From: a virus
Direction: 5' to 3' (one strand)
DNA: 36,190 nt
Virus record (IMG/VR): IMGVR_UViG_3300021197_001618
Coordinates: 1 to 36,190 of that record
The position numbers and the translations under genes are program-made. The notes beneath the pieces are model-generated. The model had not been told where the DNA came from and did no database searches. It saw only the letters and a program-made list of their open reading frames with translations. This document shows, piece after piece, positions 8,388-16,239 of this stretch (the first letter of the stretch is position 1; each line of letters opens with the position of its first letter).

Positions 8388-9293
8388 TCAGCTATGATAC
8401 GCGATTGTATTGAGTCGCTTGAGTTCTGCTGCTGCGGATTTGTCGCCCTTGTTTGCCGCAGCCATAAGTTCGCCACCCTTCAGCGCAATCTGTTGCTTTG
8501 CGGCATCAGGTGTAAGACCAAACGCAAGCGCGTTGCCGTTGTCACTCTTGTCGTCGCCTCGCTTGTGCTCTCCGCTCATTCGACCCACAAGCGCACCGAG
8601 CTTCATAGTTTCTTTGTATCCGATTGCATTCTCAAGCGCGTCAATTACTTCAGGCGCAAACTCAAGAGTCTCGAATCCCCTACGAGCGGCAAGCTGATTC
8701 TCTTCAAGCACCGGCCCCCATTCATTGTCGAGCTCAATCTTCTCGGCTGAGTTCTTCGCGTTTTTTGCGTCAAATTCTACCTTGATTGCATTCTCGAGCA
8801 CCGCAGCATTAGCGCGCGAGACGGCCTCGTGCTGTGCCGGGGTAAGCCCTGCCTCGTGATGCCCTGCCGCAAACAGCGAAGAGTCAAAAGGCTGACCCTG
8901 CACTTCGAGCGAGGGAGACTCATACCCGTCAGGAGCCTCCGGCACGCCCATACGCGCACGAAACTCTGCTGCCTGCTCTTCATTCCCTAGTTCTGGAATG
9001 CGAACAAGTTGATCGGCTTTCACGCCACGAAGACGCTCGCCGTTCTGATAGCTTTTGAGCATTTCAGACACAGGGTTTTCGGACTTGTCCCAACCCTTGT
9101 TACTAATGAATCCGATTTCGTCTTCGCTCAGGCCAGTAGACCAGGAAGACGGCGCGTCTGCTGCCGGCGTTGCTGCCGTATCCATTCCACCCGAATCTGC
9201 CGCCGCTGGTTCCGCTGCAAGTACATCCGAAGCCGATGCTACTGCCGGTGCTGCCTCAATCGGTGCCGCTGGTGCGGCTACCTCTTCACTCAT
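8388..9293 (-). CDS. Capsid scaffolding protein
   Basis: This 301-residue acidic protein starts with an Ala/Pro/Glu-rich segment of about 50 residues. It continues with SEDEIGFISNKGW and SEMLKSYQN, typical of podovirus scaffold proteins, then helical repeats and a C-terminus rich in Lys and Ala. Scaffold proteins fill the procapsid and leave before or during packaging. It sits between the portal side and the capsid gene, as usual. The ATG at 9293 overlaps the stop of the preceding gene as TGATG and has GGGGGAG upstream. A GTG one codon further up is possible. Confidence 0.88.
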   Translation of the reverse strand: MSEEVAAPAAPIEAAPAVASASDVLAAEPAAADSGGMDTAATPAADAPSSWSTGLSEDEIGFISNKGWDKSENPVSEMLKSYQNGERLRGVKADQLVRIPELGNEEQAAEFRARMGVPEAPDGYESPSLEVQGQPFDSSLFAAGHHEAGLTPAQHEAVSRANAAVLENAIKVEFDAKNAKNSAEKIELDNEWGPVLEENQLAARRGFETLEFAPEVIDALENAIGYKETMKLGALVGRMSGEHKRGDDKSDNGNALAFGLTPDAAKQQIALKGGELMAAANKGDKSAAAELKRLNTIAYHS

Positions 9294-9586
9294 CACTCTC
9301 CCCCTTCAGTTAGTGCTCTCTCTTGGATGGCAAAGACATCTTCACCTTCCATCGTTCCTAGATCGTACATGGCAAAGAACGCCTCTCGACGCCCCTCAGC
9401 CCTTGCTAACTCAAGCGAATCTGTCTCGTCGCTCACTTCAAACACTCCGCAGAAGTCAGCGAAGAAAGCCCACGCAGCAGCCGAGTTGGGTGTTCGTTTC
9501 CATTCCTGAACCCCACGCCATGCGTTGTAGGGTTTGCGCGACAAATAGCTTTTGACGCGCTCGATCAACGTCCCAGACTTTCTCAA
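9293..9586 (-). CDS. Conserved-looking hypothetical protein between portal and scaffold
   Basis: This 97-residue, probably helical protein contains YLSRKPYNAWRGVQEWKRT and a run of acidic and aromatic residues ending in ALTEGGE. I do not recognise a family. It overlaps the portal stop as TTGA (TTG start) and the scaffold start as TGATG, so it is held tightly inside the head-gene operon. A small head-assembly or portal-associated role is plausible from position only. Confidence 0.7.
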   Translation of the reverse strand: MRKSGTLIERVKSYLSRKPYNAWRGVQEWKRTPNSAAAWAFFADFCGVFEVSDETDSLELARAEGRREAFFAMYDLGTMEGEDVFAIQERALTEGGE

Positions 9587-11205
9587 GCTGCGCCCACCGC
9601 CGATAGACCTTGCACAGTTTTAGCAATGCCTGGACCCTGCTTAGCTATCTGCTCAGCCTGCGCGGCTTGCTGCTGCTGCTCGTGGATTGCGTCCATCGCG
9701 TCCTCGCTGCGGAATAGCTTTTGCGGAACGCCTAGATCCTGTCCGTAATGCTCCATTGCCTGCTCGGCGTCGATCTTCTGCAAAAGACTTGGATCAGTTT
9801 GGATAAACGCACCCATCACGTCCTGCAATTTCATAAAGGCCGAAATCTCGTCTGTGCGCTGCATTCGAGTCGCATCAGTTTCGTATTCAATCTCGTATTC
9901 ACCGCTGGCCTCTGCGAGCTCGGGCGGCACAGGCGGAAGAAGTCCCTGCCGTTGAGCAATCGAAATTTCCCGTTCAATCATCGGACCCAAAAACTCAGAC
10001 TGCTGTCGGCCAATGACAGGCGTAAGAAGCTGCCCCTTTTCCTTAGCTCGCTCGAGCGTCTCGGTTGCCGTCATCTGAACACGGTCGCGGACGAGTATGT
10101 CGAAATGGTTGACGAGAAACGCCTCGCGAATGTTGTCTCGTAACGTCTCCATCATCCCCTCGGTCATGTCAATACGAGCGCCGGTCTGCAAAGGCATGAT
10201 CGTTGGCCGACCGTTCTTATCAACTCCACCGATATTGATACCGCCAGGAGCAATGCGAATCTTGCGGGAACCACGTCCGAGTTTCTTGTCGTCAGCCACC
10301 AAAAGCGGCGGATCAGCCACCTTGTGACCAGCGCGAAGGAACGTCTTCTGCATCTCCTGCAACGTCTGCACGTCGGGGAGCACCATCATTCCAGGACCAC
10401 GACCGTAGATCTCGCTCGGGCTCACCGTGTAGCGAGTCCACATATACGGCATTTCGTGGTAGCCGCTGGGCTTGCCAATGATCTTGCGATCTGTTGCCGA
10501 GATGTCGAAAGCCTCGAACTCCATCGACTCGGGGCCTTTGCTTTCACGATCTTTGTTCATGTTTGGCCGTACACAATGGACGTACTTGCTTAGCTGTAGA
10601 GGAGCCGCACTTGCATTTGTGCGTGCAGATTCGGGAGCGTCTTCGCCCCATTTCTGAATTGCAGCCTTTGCCGTGAGCTCGTACTCGTAATAGATCGTAT
10701 CAACGACGCCCTCAAAACTCGTCTCAATCCACGTCTGGCCGACATGAGTCGCGCGGTAACGAATGCCACCCTTCGGAGCCTCATCGACGAACATGCAACC
10801 GTTGCCGGTCAATCCAAGCGACTTGTAGACCTCATAAGTCTGTCCGTAGAAGCGAGCTCGCGGATTGTTTCGCATCTTGTAGAGAAGAGACTCGGCCTCT
10901 TCAAACCACTCACGAACGGCGTGGATCTTGTTCAGATCATCGTCCGATGCGCGTAGATGGCTCCAGCGCTGCGTGCGGGGCGTGTTAAACGCCTCCATCG
11001 CCGCCGTGAACTTCTCAAGCGATTGGACTGCTGTCTGGTCAAATACCTTGTCAGAACGCTTTTCGCCGGGACTGCGCTTCGTGTTGAAGTCGCCGCCGTG
11101 CGGGTTCATAAGCTCAGCGACATCTTGCCAAGTCGAGTCGAAGTTGCTCCGATTCGTCTTGCATACCGCAAACCGTTCAAGAATTGAGTCTGCCGTATCT
11201 GTCAA
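9583..11205 (-). CDS. Portal (head-tail connector) protein
   Basis: This 540-residue protein is close to the 536 of T7 gp8. Features typical of podovirus connectors are WQDVAELMNPHGGDF near the N-terminus, FDQTAVQSLEKFTAAMEAFNTPRTQRW, YGQTYEVYKSLGLTGNGCMFV, YTVSPSEIYGRGPGM and the long helix region around TATETLERAKEKGQLLTPVIGRQQSE. The C-terminus is rich in Gln and Ala. It forms the dodecameric ring for packaging and tail attachment. The TTG start overlaps the preceding stop as TTGA, with GGGCGGTG upstream; no ATG lies nearby. Confidence 0.93.
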   Translation of the reverse strand: MTDTADSILERFAVCKTNRSNFDSTWQDVAELMNPHGGDFNTKRSPGEKRSDKVFDQTAVQSLEKFTAAMEAFNTPRTQRWSHLRASDDDLNKIHAVREWFEEAESLLYKMRNNPRARFYGQTYEVYKSLGLTGNGCMFVDEAPKGGIRYRATHVGQTWIETSFEGVVDTIYYEYELTAKAAIQKWGEDAPESARTNASAAPLQLSKYVHCVRPNMNKDRESKGPESMEFEAFDISATDRKIIGKPSGYHEMPYMWTRYTVSPSEIYGRGPGMMVLPDVQTLQEMQKTFLRAGHKVADPPLLVADDKKLGRGSRKIRIAPGGINIGGVDKNGRPTIMPLQTGARIDMTEGMMETLRDNIREAFLVNHFDILVRDRVQMTATETLERAKEKGQLLTPVIGRQQSEFLGPMIEREISIAQRQGLLPPVPPELAEASGEYEIEYETDATRMQRTDEISAFMKLQDVMGAFIQTDPSLLQKIDAEQAMEHYGQDLGVPQKLFRSEDAMDAIHEQQQQAAQAEQIAKQGPGIAKTVQGLSAVGAA

Positions 11206-11732
11206 TATGCACCGCCCAGAGTTCGCTTACCCACTCCGCCAGATTTTGAACTGCCACCCGAAAGCATATTTGATGCAATTCCTCGTGGCGCTCGTTGTCG
11301 TTCTCTACGACGAGCTGCCGCTGCGTCAGCGTTTGTCTCTCCGGGCATCTGGGGAGACTTTACGCTTGGAGCCAGCCCTGCCGACAATCCAGCCGATAAC
11401 CCTGTACCCGCTAGGCCACCCGCTATGCCTGGAAGCGAACCTGCTAAAGCGGAGGGAACAAACGGCGTGAGCGCTGCCGAGGGAATCGCTACAGAACTCG
11501 CAGGAACCGCAGCGTTAGCAGCAGCTCCTACTAATCCCGCAGTCGTAGTTGGAGCAGCTCCCGCACCGCCTAGACCCGCAGTAATGCCACCGGCTACCGA
11601 CGGAGCGGCAATAGTCGGTGCGGCTGCTGCGGTCGTACCGGCAACAACTGGTGCAGTGGCCGCAGCAGTTGGTGTTGCAGCGGTCGTAGCTCCAACGGTC
11701 GCAGCAACAATACTTTCGATAATGCCACCCAT
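11202..11732 (-). CDS. Ala/Gly/Thr-rich small virion-associated protein (putative)
   Basis: The first 125 of 176 residues are an almost pure Ala, Gly, Thr, Pro, Val low-complexity stretch. The basic C-terminus contains AAAARRRERQRAPRGIASNM and ends in VGKRTLGGAY. Short podovirus proteins encoded beside the portal often end in this RG...S...L.G...GK.TLLG style, so I read it as a structural or assembly accessory protein, without a firm function. GGGAG lies six bases before the ATG. Its stop overlaps the portal start. The high GC and repetitive codons also produce a long open frame on the opposite strand, which I treat as a shadow. Confidence 0.65.
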   Translation of the reverse strand: MGGIIESIVAATVGATTAATPTAAATAPVVAGTTAAAAPTIAAPSVAGGITAGLGGAGAAPTTTAGLVGAAANAAVPASSVAIPSAALTPFVPSALAGSLPGIAGGLAGTGLSAGLSAGLAPSVKSPQMPGETNADAAAARRRERQRAPRGIASNMLSGGSSKSGGVGKRTLGGAY

Positions 11733-12154
11733 TAAAGCTCCCTTGCTAGACCGTAGTCCGTGTCAGCCCAGCCCAGGCGACGTAGATGTGATTCCGTAGC
11801 TTCAGCACCAGCGCACCGAGCAAAGCCGAGTTCTTTGGCACCTTGATCTTTGGCGTATGCGTAAACGAACCGCAACCACCGACGAGCTCCCATGTACAAA
11901 CCTGCACGCTTGCGACCTTCAGGCGAGATTGCCAGATGAACAAACCAAGTAGTCACTGTCGCCAAATGCTCAAACCAAAACACAACGTCCTCGCCGTAAC
12001 GAAACCAATCCGCTTGGTCGATCTCTACCTGCTGAACTGGACGAGGATATCCCCATTCCGCCACGTCATTTGCAGCTTCAAGGATCGAGGATTTGTCGCT
12101 CAGTTCACTGAAAAGTCTGGCACCCACGTAGCAAAGGTGGACGACCGGCTGCAC
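11732..12154 (-). CDS. GNAT-fold-like protein between terminase and portal
   Basis: This 140-residue protein has a mid-section of hydrophobic strands (VTTWFVHLAISPEG), then GLYMGARRWLRFVYAYAKDQGAKEL, a plausible acetyl-CoA-binding turn and helix, and a final ESHLRRLGWADTDYGLAREL. This order resembles an N-acetyltransferase fold like the small proteins of T7-type phages (gp13-like). Substrate and activity cannot be read from the sequence, and the canonical R/QxxGxG/A loop is not clear. The start is GTG; no strong ribosome site is visible. It touches the next gene. Confidence 0.6.
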   Translation of the reverse strand: MQPVVHLCYVGARLFSELSDKSSILEAANDVAEWGYPRPVQQVEIDQADWFRYGEDVVFWFEHLATVTTWFVHLAISPEGRKRAGLYMGARRWLRFVYAYAKDQGAKELGFARCAGAEATESHLRRLGWADTDYGLAREL

Positions 12155-12174
12155 TAATCAAGGCAAACCTTTGC

Positions 12175-13653
12175 TCAGTCCATAATTGCGAACTCTTGCA
12201 GCGGTTCGTCTTCGTCGTAGTCAGTGGGAAGTAAGGCAGAATCACCCTCGCCTTCGCCCAGCATCACATACTCGAGCGCCTCGACCGGATGCGAATACAT
12301 ATTTTTGTCAGGCTCGTCAGTGTAGCGCTCATCACCCGCCACCTTGAGCCGACGAAACTGGAACCCACCTGCTAGTCCCTTGCGGATCAGCTTGGCCTTG
12401 GGCGAGATCAAGAACGCTGGACGACCATCACCGCAAAGTCGCCGGCAAGGATTAGCTACCGCAGCACGTCGCAGCACTGGGATATTCGAGGGAGCTGACT
12501 GCACATCAAAACCGCTGGCCTCTAGGATCTGCCGTGGCGTGTCCTCAGTCGCCTGCCCTTTGCCGTCACCAGCCGGGTCAGACCAGCCGCGCACCTTTGC
12601 GCCGTGGTAATTGGTCTGGATGTAGCGCTTGAGCTCAGGGCCAAAAACCGCCTGACTCATGTTGGTCGTCACGAACTCGTCGATGCACACGAACCGGCCC
12701 CACTGAGGGATAAACTGCACAATCGCCGCCGCTGGAGTGCGCCCAAAGTCCACCCCGAGCAGTAGCGGCAGAGTCGGATCGTAAGGAATTTCCTCGGCTG
12801 TCGTGTGTACCGAGTCAATAAACTCAGGATGCACAGGATTGCCGTCTGACACGAATCCGTATTCGTTTGCCAGATTGATTGCAATCCACGCATCAGACTT
12901 GCCCGCTTGCCCTCGCTCGTAATAAGCGTCAGGCAGATTATCAATGTTCTCGGCTTCGTGGTTTACGTCCCATACTTCTCGACCGGCTGCGCTCTTGCGA
13001 CCTGTGCGGAGTAGCCCCCCTGGCTGTCTGAAAAAGTTCCAGCCCTCGGGCCGGTCCTCTTCGGCGAGCTTGTAATACCAGTGATCCTCATCGGGCGCGT
13101 TGGTATCGCCAATAATCCCGTGCCAAGTCGGCTTCACCTGCCCTGCGGCTTTAGAGGGATAACGCCCGTGCCGCAAATCAGCCATGTCTAGGATCGGCTT
13201 CACGAGCTCTTTCGTCTCGTTGAGCCAGAAGCCAGTTGCCTGAGAACCGCGCAGCTTCTTCACCGCGTCTTCTCGATCCAACGCGAGAAATATCACCTCG
13301 CTGTGAACGTGGGTGCCGTCTTCGAGATCAATTCCAACCGTAAACGTCGGAGGCTCAAGACTGCCCATCTTCATCTTGCCCAAATCGTTGGTAAACACTT
13401 CTCGAAAGTCTCGAATAGTCGTAGACATCAGATCTGGATAGGTGTTGCGAATCGCGAACCAGCGAGTCGGCCTGATCCCCAGCGCGTTTGGCTCTTGCTC
13501 GACTGAGGTCTTCAAAATGCGCTGTATCGCGCCGTAGGTCTTGCCGGAACCGAGTGGCCCCATGATGAGATCTACGCGCCCGCGCGCCGTCCTGAAGGCT
13601 TCCAGCACAGGGCTAGAAGGCGTTCCCATCTTGATCTCGACTGTGACCGACAA
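12175..13653 (-). CDS. terL: Terminase large subunit
   Basis: The 492 residues contain the packaging ATPase followed by the nuclease. The Walker A loop is GPLGSGKT at residues 32-39, Walker B is VIFLALDRED with Asp126, and a following motif is FWLNETKEL. The nuclease domain has LLLGVDFGRTPAAAI with Asp302, the first RNase-H-like acidic residue. It drives DNA into the procapsid at the portal and cuts it. I list the TTG right after the preceding stop; the ATG at 13629 would drop eight residues. The adjacent AT-hook protein upstream is the likely small subunit partner. Confidence 0.95.
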   Translation of the reverse strand: MSVTVEIKMGTPSSPVLEAFRTARGRVDLIMGPLGSGKTYGAIQRILKTSVEQEPNALGIRPTRWFAIRNTYPDLMSTTIRDFREVFTNDLGKMKMGSLEPPTFTVGIDLEDGTHVHSEVIFLALDREDAVKKLRGSQATGFWLNETKELVKPILDMADLRHGRYPSKAAGQVKPTWHGIIGDTNAPDEDHWYYKLAEEDRPEGWNFFRQPGGLLRTGRKSAAGREVWDVNHEAENIDNLPDAYYERGQAGKSDAWIAINLANEYGFVSDGNPVHPEFIDSVHTTAEEIPYDPTLPLLLGVDFGRTPAAAIVQFIPQWGRFVCIDEFVTTNMSQAVFGPELKRYIQTNYHGAKVRGWSDPAGDGKGQATEDTPRQILEASGFDVQSAPSNIPVLRRAAVANPCRRLCGDGRPAFLISPKAKLIRKGLAGGFQFRRLKVAGDERYTDEPDKNMYSHPVEALEYVMLGEGEGDSALLPTDYDEDEPLQEFAIMD

Positions 13654-13908
13654 TTATTCGCTGAGGTCGATGATCTTGAGGACGTTCTTCACGCTGACTT
13701 CGCCCTCAACCGTGTTCGGGAGTAGCTTCGCCAGGATGGTGATAAACGCTTTGGGGTTCGCCTCGGATTGAGTAACGAGGTAATCGACACCTCCCGCCTT
13801 CTCGAATGCCTCGCGCACCATCTCCCGCATATCTCGTGTTACTTTATTAACAGAACCCTTGGGCCTCCCCGGGCCAGGCTTCCCCCCGCCGACCGTATTG
13901 TCTGCCAT
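13654..13908 (-). CDS. Probable terminase small subunit (AT-hook-like)
   Basis: This 84-residue protein has a Gly/Pro-rich N-terminus with GPGRPKGSVNK, an AT-hook-like DNA-binding motif. A helical region follows (TRDMREMVREAFEKAGG, then NPKAFITILAKLLPNTV). This GRPKGS-plus-helix arrangement is common in phage proteins encoded just before large terminases, and here terL follows with no gap. It would recognise phage DNA and load the packaging motor. The assignment rests on motif and position. Confidence 0.7.
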   Translation of the reverse strand: MADNTVGGGKPGPGRPKGSVNKVTRDMREMVREAFEKAGGVDYLVTQSEANPKAFITILAKLLPNTVEGEVSVKNVLKIIDLSE

Positions 13909-13916
13909 TTCGGAAC

Positions 13917-14249
13917 CTACCAGTTGCAGTGTTTTTCACCACGATGCTCATCCATCGCAGCTTTCAAAATCGCTTTGCAGGCATCTTCTACGTTCATTCC
14001 AATCGCTAGCAGCGCCTTAACCTGATCGTTCCGCCGTGGCCCGGTAAATCGGTCGTCCATGAGTTGCCGATCTAGCCGAGCCGGCACTCCGCCGTTGGCG
14101 TAAGCGTTCAAGATTCGTAGCCAGCCCTCCGGCCTCTGATCTTTGTCGGGAGAGAATATTCCGCTAACGGCTTCCGTAGCACGCTCAACGGCTTCAGAAA
14201 CCTTTACCGGCTTTGGTGCAGCTCTGCGTGCTGATTTTCTTGCGGCCAT
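13917..14249 (-). CDS. Hypothetical protein upstream of terminase
   Basis: This 110-residue protein has a basic N-terminus (ARKSARRAAPKPVKV) followed by helices; RPEGWLRILNAYANGG is the most ordered-looking segment. I do not recognise a family. AAGGAA lies five bases before the ATG. It ends eight bases before the putative small terminase gene, so a DNA-packaging accessory role is possible but only inferred from context. Confidence 0.65.
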   Translation of the reverse strand: MAARKSARRAAPKPVKVSEAVERATEAVSGIFSPDKDQRPEGWLRILNAYANGGVPARLDRQLMDDRFTGPRRNDQVKALLAIGMNVEDACKAILKAAMDEHRGEKHCNW

Positions 14250-14315
14250 TAAAATTCCTTCGAGATGTGGTTCCGGCGATCATCACTCAAAACCCCCATT
14301 ATTCAAGTCTAACCT

Positions 14316-14534
14316 TCAATGCCTTGGCCCTCGCTGCTCCTCTGCCCATTGCAGCGCTGCGCATGGCGCGCAAACAGTCGGTTCTGGCCTGGGTAATTTG
14401 ATGTATCGGTAGAACTCGAGCGGCTCTGAGCACCGAGTGCAGATTTTTCTGACCCAATAGCGTTCGTTGTGAGGGCGTTCTCCTGTCCCTTTTTTGCTTC
14501 TGTCGGTCGCTTTGCCATTCCTAGCAGAGCTCAC
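14316..14534 (-). CDS. Small zinc-ribbon protein
   Basis: This 72-residue protein has two cysteine pairs, ICTRCSEP and VCAPCAA, separated by about 18 residues, a likely zinc ribbon. The N-terminus is basic and polar (KATDRSKKGTGERPHNERYW). I chose the GTG at 14534 because it overlaps the stop of the nuclease gene as GTGA, the same coupling used throughout this genome. Another open frame covers part of this span (14309-14518), but it lacks the cysteine pairs and a convincing ribosome site. Function unknown; small zinc ribbons often bind nucleic acid. Confidence 0.6.
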   Translation of the reverse strand: MSSARNGKATDRSKKGTGERPHNERYWVRKICTRCSEPLEFYRYIKLPRPEPTVCAPCAALQWAEEQRGPRH

Positions 14535-14818
14535 TCTTTGACCTGCATCGTTGCCCCAATCACGGTAAGCGCCTCCTCGCAAGTCCTGACGACGTGCGCG
14601 TTTTCGTTCGGCCACTCGTCGAAAAACTTCACCTGGGCTGGAGTGATTCTGCCCTTTTTCGGCATTTTCACTTCGAGCAAATACGTCTGCCCTTGAAACC
14701 CAACAAGCAAATCTAGCGGTTCTCTCATCACATACACAAATGCCCCAGCCTTGCGTAATGCCGCGACGACTTCAGGCTCGTTTTGATCCCTTGACGCTGC
14801 CATTCTGTGAAGACTCAA
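14531..14818 (-). CDS. VRR-NUC/PD-(D/E)XK family nuclease
   Basis: This 95-residue protein has PLDLLVGFQGQTYLLEVKMPKKGRIT, in which Asp and the E-V-K triad form the D...ExK active site of small VRR-NUC-type nucleases. A final Gln-containing helix (TPAQVKFFDEW) follows, and the length is typical. Such phage nucleases act on branched DNA or in recombination. The start is TTG with AAGGTGGG about six bases upstream; the ATG at 14803 has no good ribosome site. Its stop is shared with the start of the zinc-ribbon gene. Confidence 0.85.
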   Translation of the reverse strand: MSLHRMAASRDQNEPEVVAALRKAGAFVYVMREPLDLLVGFQGQTYLLEVKMPKKGRITPAQVKFFDEWPNENAHVVRTCEEALTVIGATMQVKE

Positions 14819-14921
14819 ATGCGACCCACCTTAAAATTCGCCATTAGAATGCTAGACTCAACACAACCACGCTAGAAGGGGGATTAGCAGGTCTTTTCCC
14901 CCGTTTTGCGCTGTTTTTTGT

Positions 14922-15113
14922 CTACTCCTGCCCCTCAAAAGACAACTCTTTAGCTTCGGAAATAGCAATTTCGACGTGTTCCAACACTCGACTCAACACT
15001 TCGATTCGTCGCTTTACAGCGTTAGCAGAGTTTGGCTGGCCGATTGATGCGTCGATCCGAGCCATCATCCTATCGGCTAGGAGTTGGTATCGTTGCGCAT
15101 TGCTCTTGGTCAT
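14922..15113 (-). CDS. Hypothetical helical protein
   Basis: This 63-residue, entirely helix-compatible protein (QRYQLLADRMMARIDASIG, NAVKRRIEVLSRVLEHVEIA) ends in an acidic tail. No family recognised. The ATG has only a weak upstream purine stretch (GATGAG). About 100 bases separate its stop from the nuclease gene. That gap contains AT-rich sequence but no promoter I can defend. Confidence 0.55.
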   Translation of the reverse strand: MTKSNAQRYQLLADRMMARIDASIGQPNSANAVKRRIEVLSRVLEHVEIAISEAKELSFEGQE

Positions 15114-15404
15114 AAACTCATCTGCCTGTACCCGGATAGACCTCTCCTGTTCCCCGCAGAACGAGGTCAGAGAAGTCGGTCACTGCTGCCTATGCAGAGC
15201 CGTATAAGGGGTCGGGATCTCTCCGATGCACCCTCGAAGCAGTCGCTTTAGCCATCTGGATCTGGCCGTCACTCGCCCTCGGCTTTTTCCCTCTGGCATT
15301 TCCGGTGTGGGGACGTTCCCCCGGGGGCTTCGATTCTTACCGGCGGGACCGAAGCTATATGTCGGGCGCGCCCCGCCGTTATCCGACAGCGCGCTCCAGT
15401 CGCC
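15114..15404 (-). other. 291-base stretch with no confident gene
   Basis: Two tiny - strand frames are arranged like genes: 15180-15299 (39 codons, ATG, MPEGKSRGRVTARSRW) and 15118-15183 (21 codons, GTG overlapping the previous stop as GTGA). Neither has a convincing ribosome site or family. The stretch also holds GC-rich inverted repeats, including GGGGA-CGT-TCCCC and a GGCGCGCC palindrome. I see no tRNA fold. It could be a degraded gene or a structured leader. Confidence 0.35.
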
Positions 15405-15803
15405 CTATACAGCGCGTAATTTCTGGCCCTCCCGAGCGGCCCGTGCCGCCGCAACCTTCTGTCTCGCGGCTTCCTGTCGCGCCTTGACCGCATCCTCACG
15501 AGAAAGAGGCTTTTGGTAGGGTCCGTCAAAGCCGAGTTCTACCCGACTCTCAATCTTTTCCAATCGGAACACGCTCTCGGGCGTGAAATACTTGCGAGGA
15601 TTGAAGTCTGATCCGTCCTCTTGATCGAGTCCTTCGTGAAATCTGACATAGCCATGCACGGCTGCAACCAGTTCTTCACCGTCGTACTCCGTCAGGATTC
15701 GCTCGATCAGCTTCCGGCGAGCCCCTCGCAGGCGAGGCGTCACCCGCTTGCCGTAAAACGAAAACGCTTCGGCGACTTGCCCCCAAACCTCATCAGCGCC
15801 CAT
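15405..15803 (-). CDS. Hypothetical protein with basic coiled C-terminus
   Basis: This 132-residue protein contains EAFSFYGKRVTPRLRGARRK and YDGEELVAAVHGYVRFHEGL, then SDFNPRKYFTPESVFR, and ends in an Ala/Arg/Lys helix (KARQEAARQKVAAARAARE). The middle resembles phage replication-accessory proteins that contain F.P..YFRPETLF-type motifs, but I cannot name the family with certainty. Its start overlaps the stop of the winged-helix gene as TGATG, so the two are coupled. Confidence 0.65.
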   Translation of the reverse strand: MGADEVWGQVAEAFSFYGKRVTPRLRGARRKLIERILTEYDGEELVAAVHGYVRFHEGLDQEDGSDFNPRKYFTPESVFRLEKIESRVELGFDGPYQKPLSREDAVKARQEAARQKVAAARAAREGQKLRAV

Positions 15804-16132
15804 CAGTTGTCACCTCGCTGCATAGTCGCCTTCCAAGAGGTCGCCTTGCGTCCTGTCACCGTGCATTTCTGAGTCCCGACACGCTCCGCAAGTCCAGCTC
15901 GCTCAAGATCCGGTAGCCGCTTCCAGGCCCCGTCGATGCCGTTGAGCTCGGCGAGTTCACGCCCTGTCACGCATCCGTGAAACGTGTAGCGCCTCAGCGC
16001 ATCGAGAACTTGCCGCTGCACCTTTCCTAGCGACCCACTAGAAGCGATGTGCTTCGCCGCCTCGTGCGACGTGCTCGGGTCGTTGGTGCGCGCGTGCGTG
16101 CGCGCAAAGTCAATCGGTAGTTGGTCGCTCAT
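15803..16132 (-). CDS. Winged-helix-like DNA-binding protein
   Basis: This 109-residue protein has DPSTSHEAAKHIASSG followed by KVQRQVLDALRRY, GCVTGRELAELNGID and WKRLPDLERAGLAERVGTQ. This order matches the winged-helix phage proteins in which a helix-turn-helix is followed by a beta wing. The family is common near phage replication and recombination genes. The ATG at 16132 has GGGGGA four bases upstream. The TTG 15 bases further up lies before the ribosome site and is unlikely. Confidence 0.78.
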   Translation of the reverse strand: MSDQLPIDFARTHARTNDPSTSHEAAKHIASSGSLGKVQRQVLDALRRYTFHGCVTGRELAELNGIDGAWKRLPDLERAGLAERVGTQKCTVTGRKATSWKATMQRGDN

Positions 16133-16239
16133 GCTTCCCCCTCTCAAGAGTGCCGCCCTTTTTGAACCAGCCGGGACGGCAACGACTGTAGAGGGCCTAA
16201 CCAGTTAGGTGGCTAGGCGTTCACTGTTGAATGTTGTCC

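Noticed and set aside
9055-9555. Long Ala/Ser-rich + strand frames opposite the scaffold gene
   Set aside because: They arise from the Ala/Pro/Glu codons of the scaffold N-terminus read in antisense; no ribosome site and no recognisable motif.
11425-11799. Ala/Val/Pro-rich + strand frame of 124 codons
   Set aside because: Antisense of the low-complexity Ala/Gly/Thr protein; its composition explains the open frame.
14309-14518. 69-codon - strand frame overlapping the zinc-ribbon gene
   Set aside because: Low-complexity, Ser/Asn/Gln-rich and without a good ribosome site; the other frame carries two CxxC pairs and a GTGA junction.
15114-15404. Possible tRNA or small structured RNA
   Set aside because: I could not build a cloverleaf with a T-arm consensus on either strand; the inverted repeats are short and GC-driven.
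16196-16209. CCTAAC-CA-GTTAGG inverted repeat between the PAPS-like and winged-helix genes
   Set aside because: Two-base loop and no T-run; too weak to call a terminator or operator.
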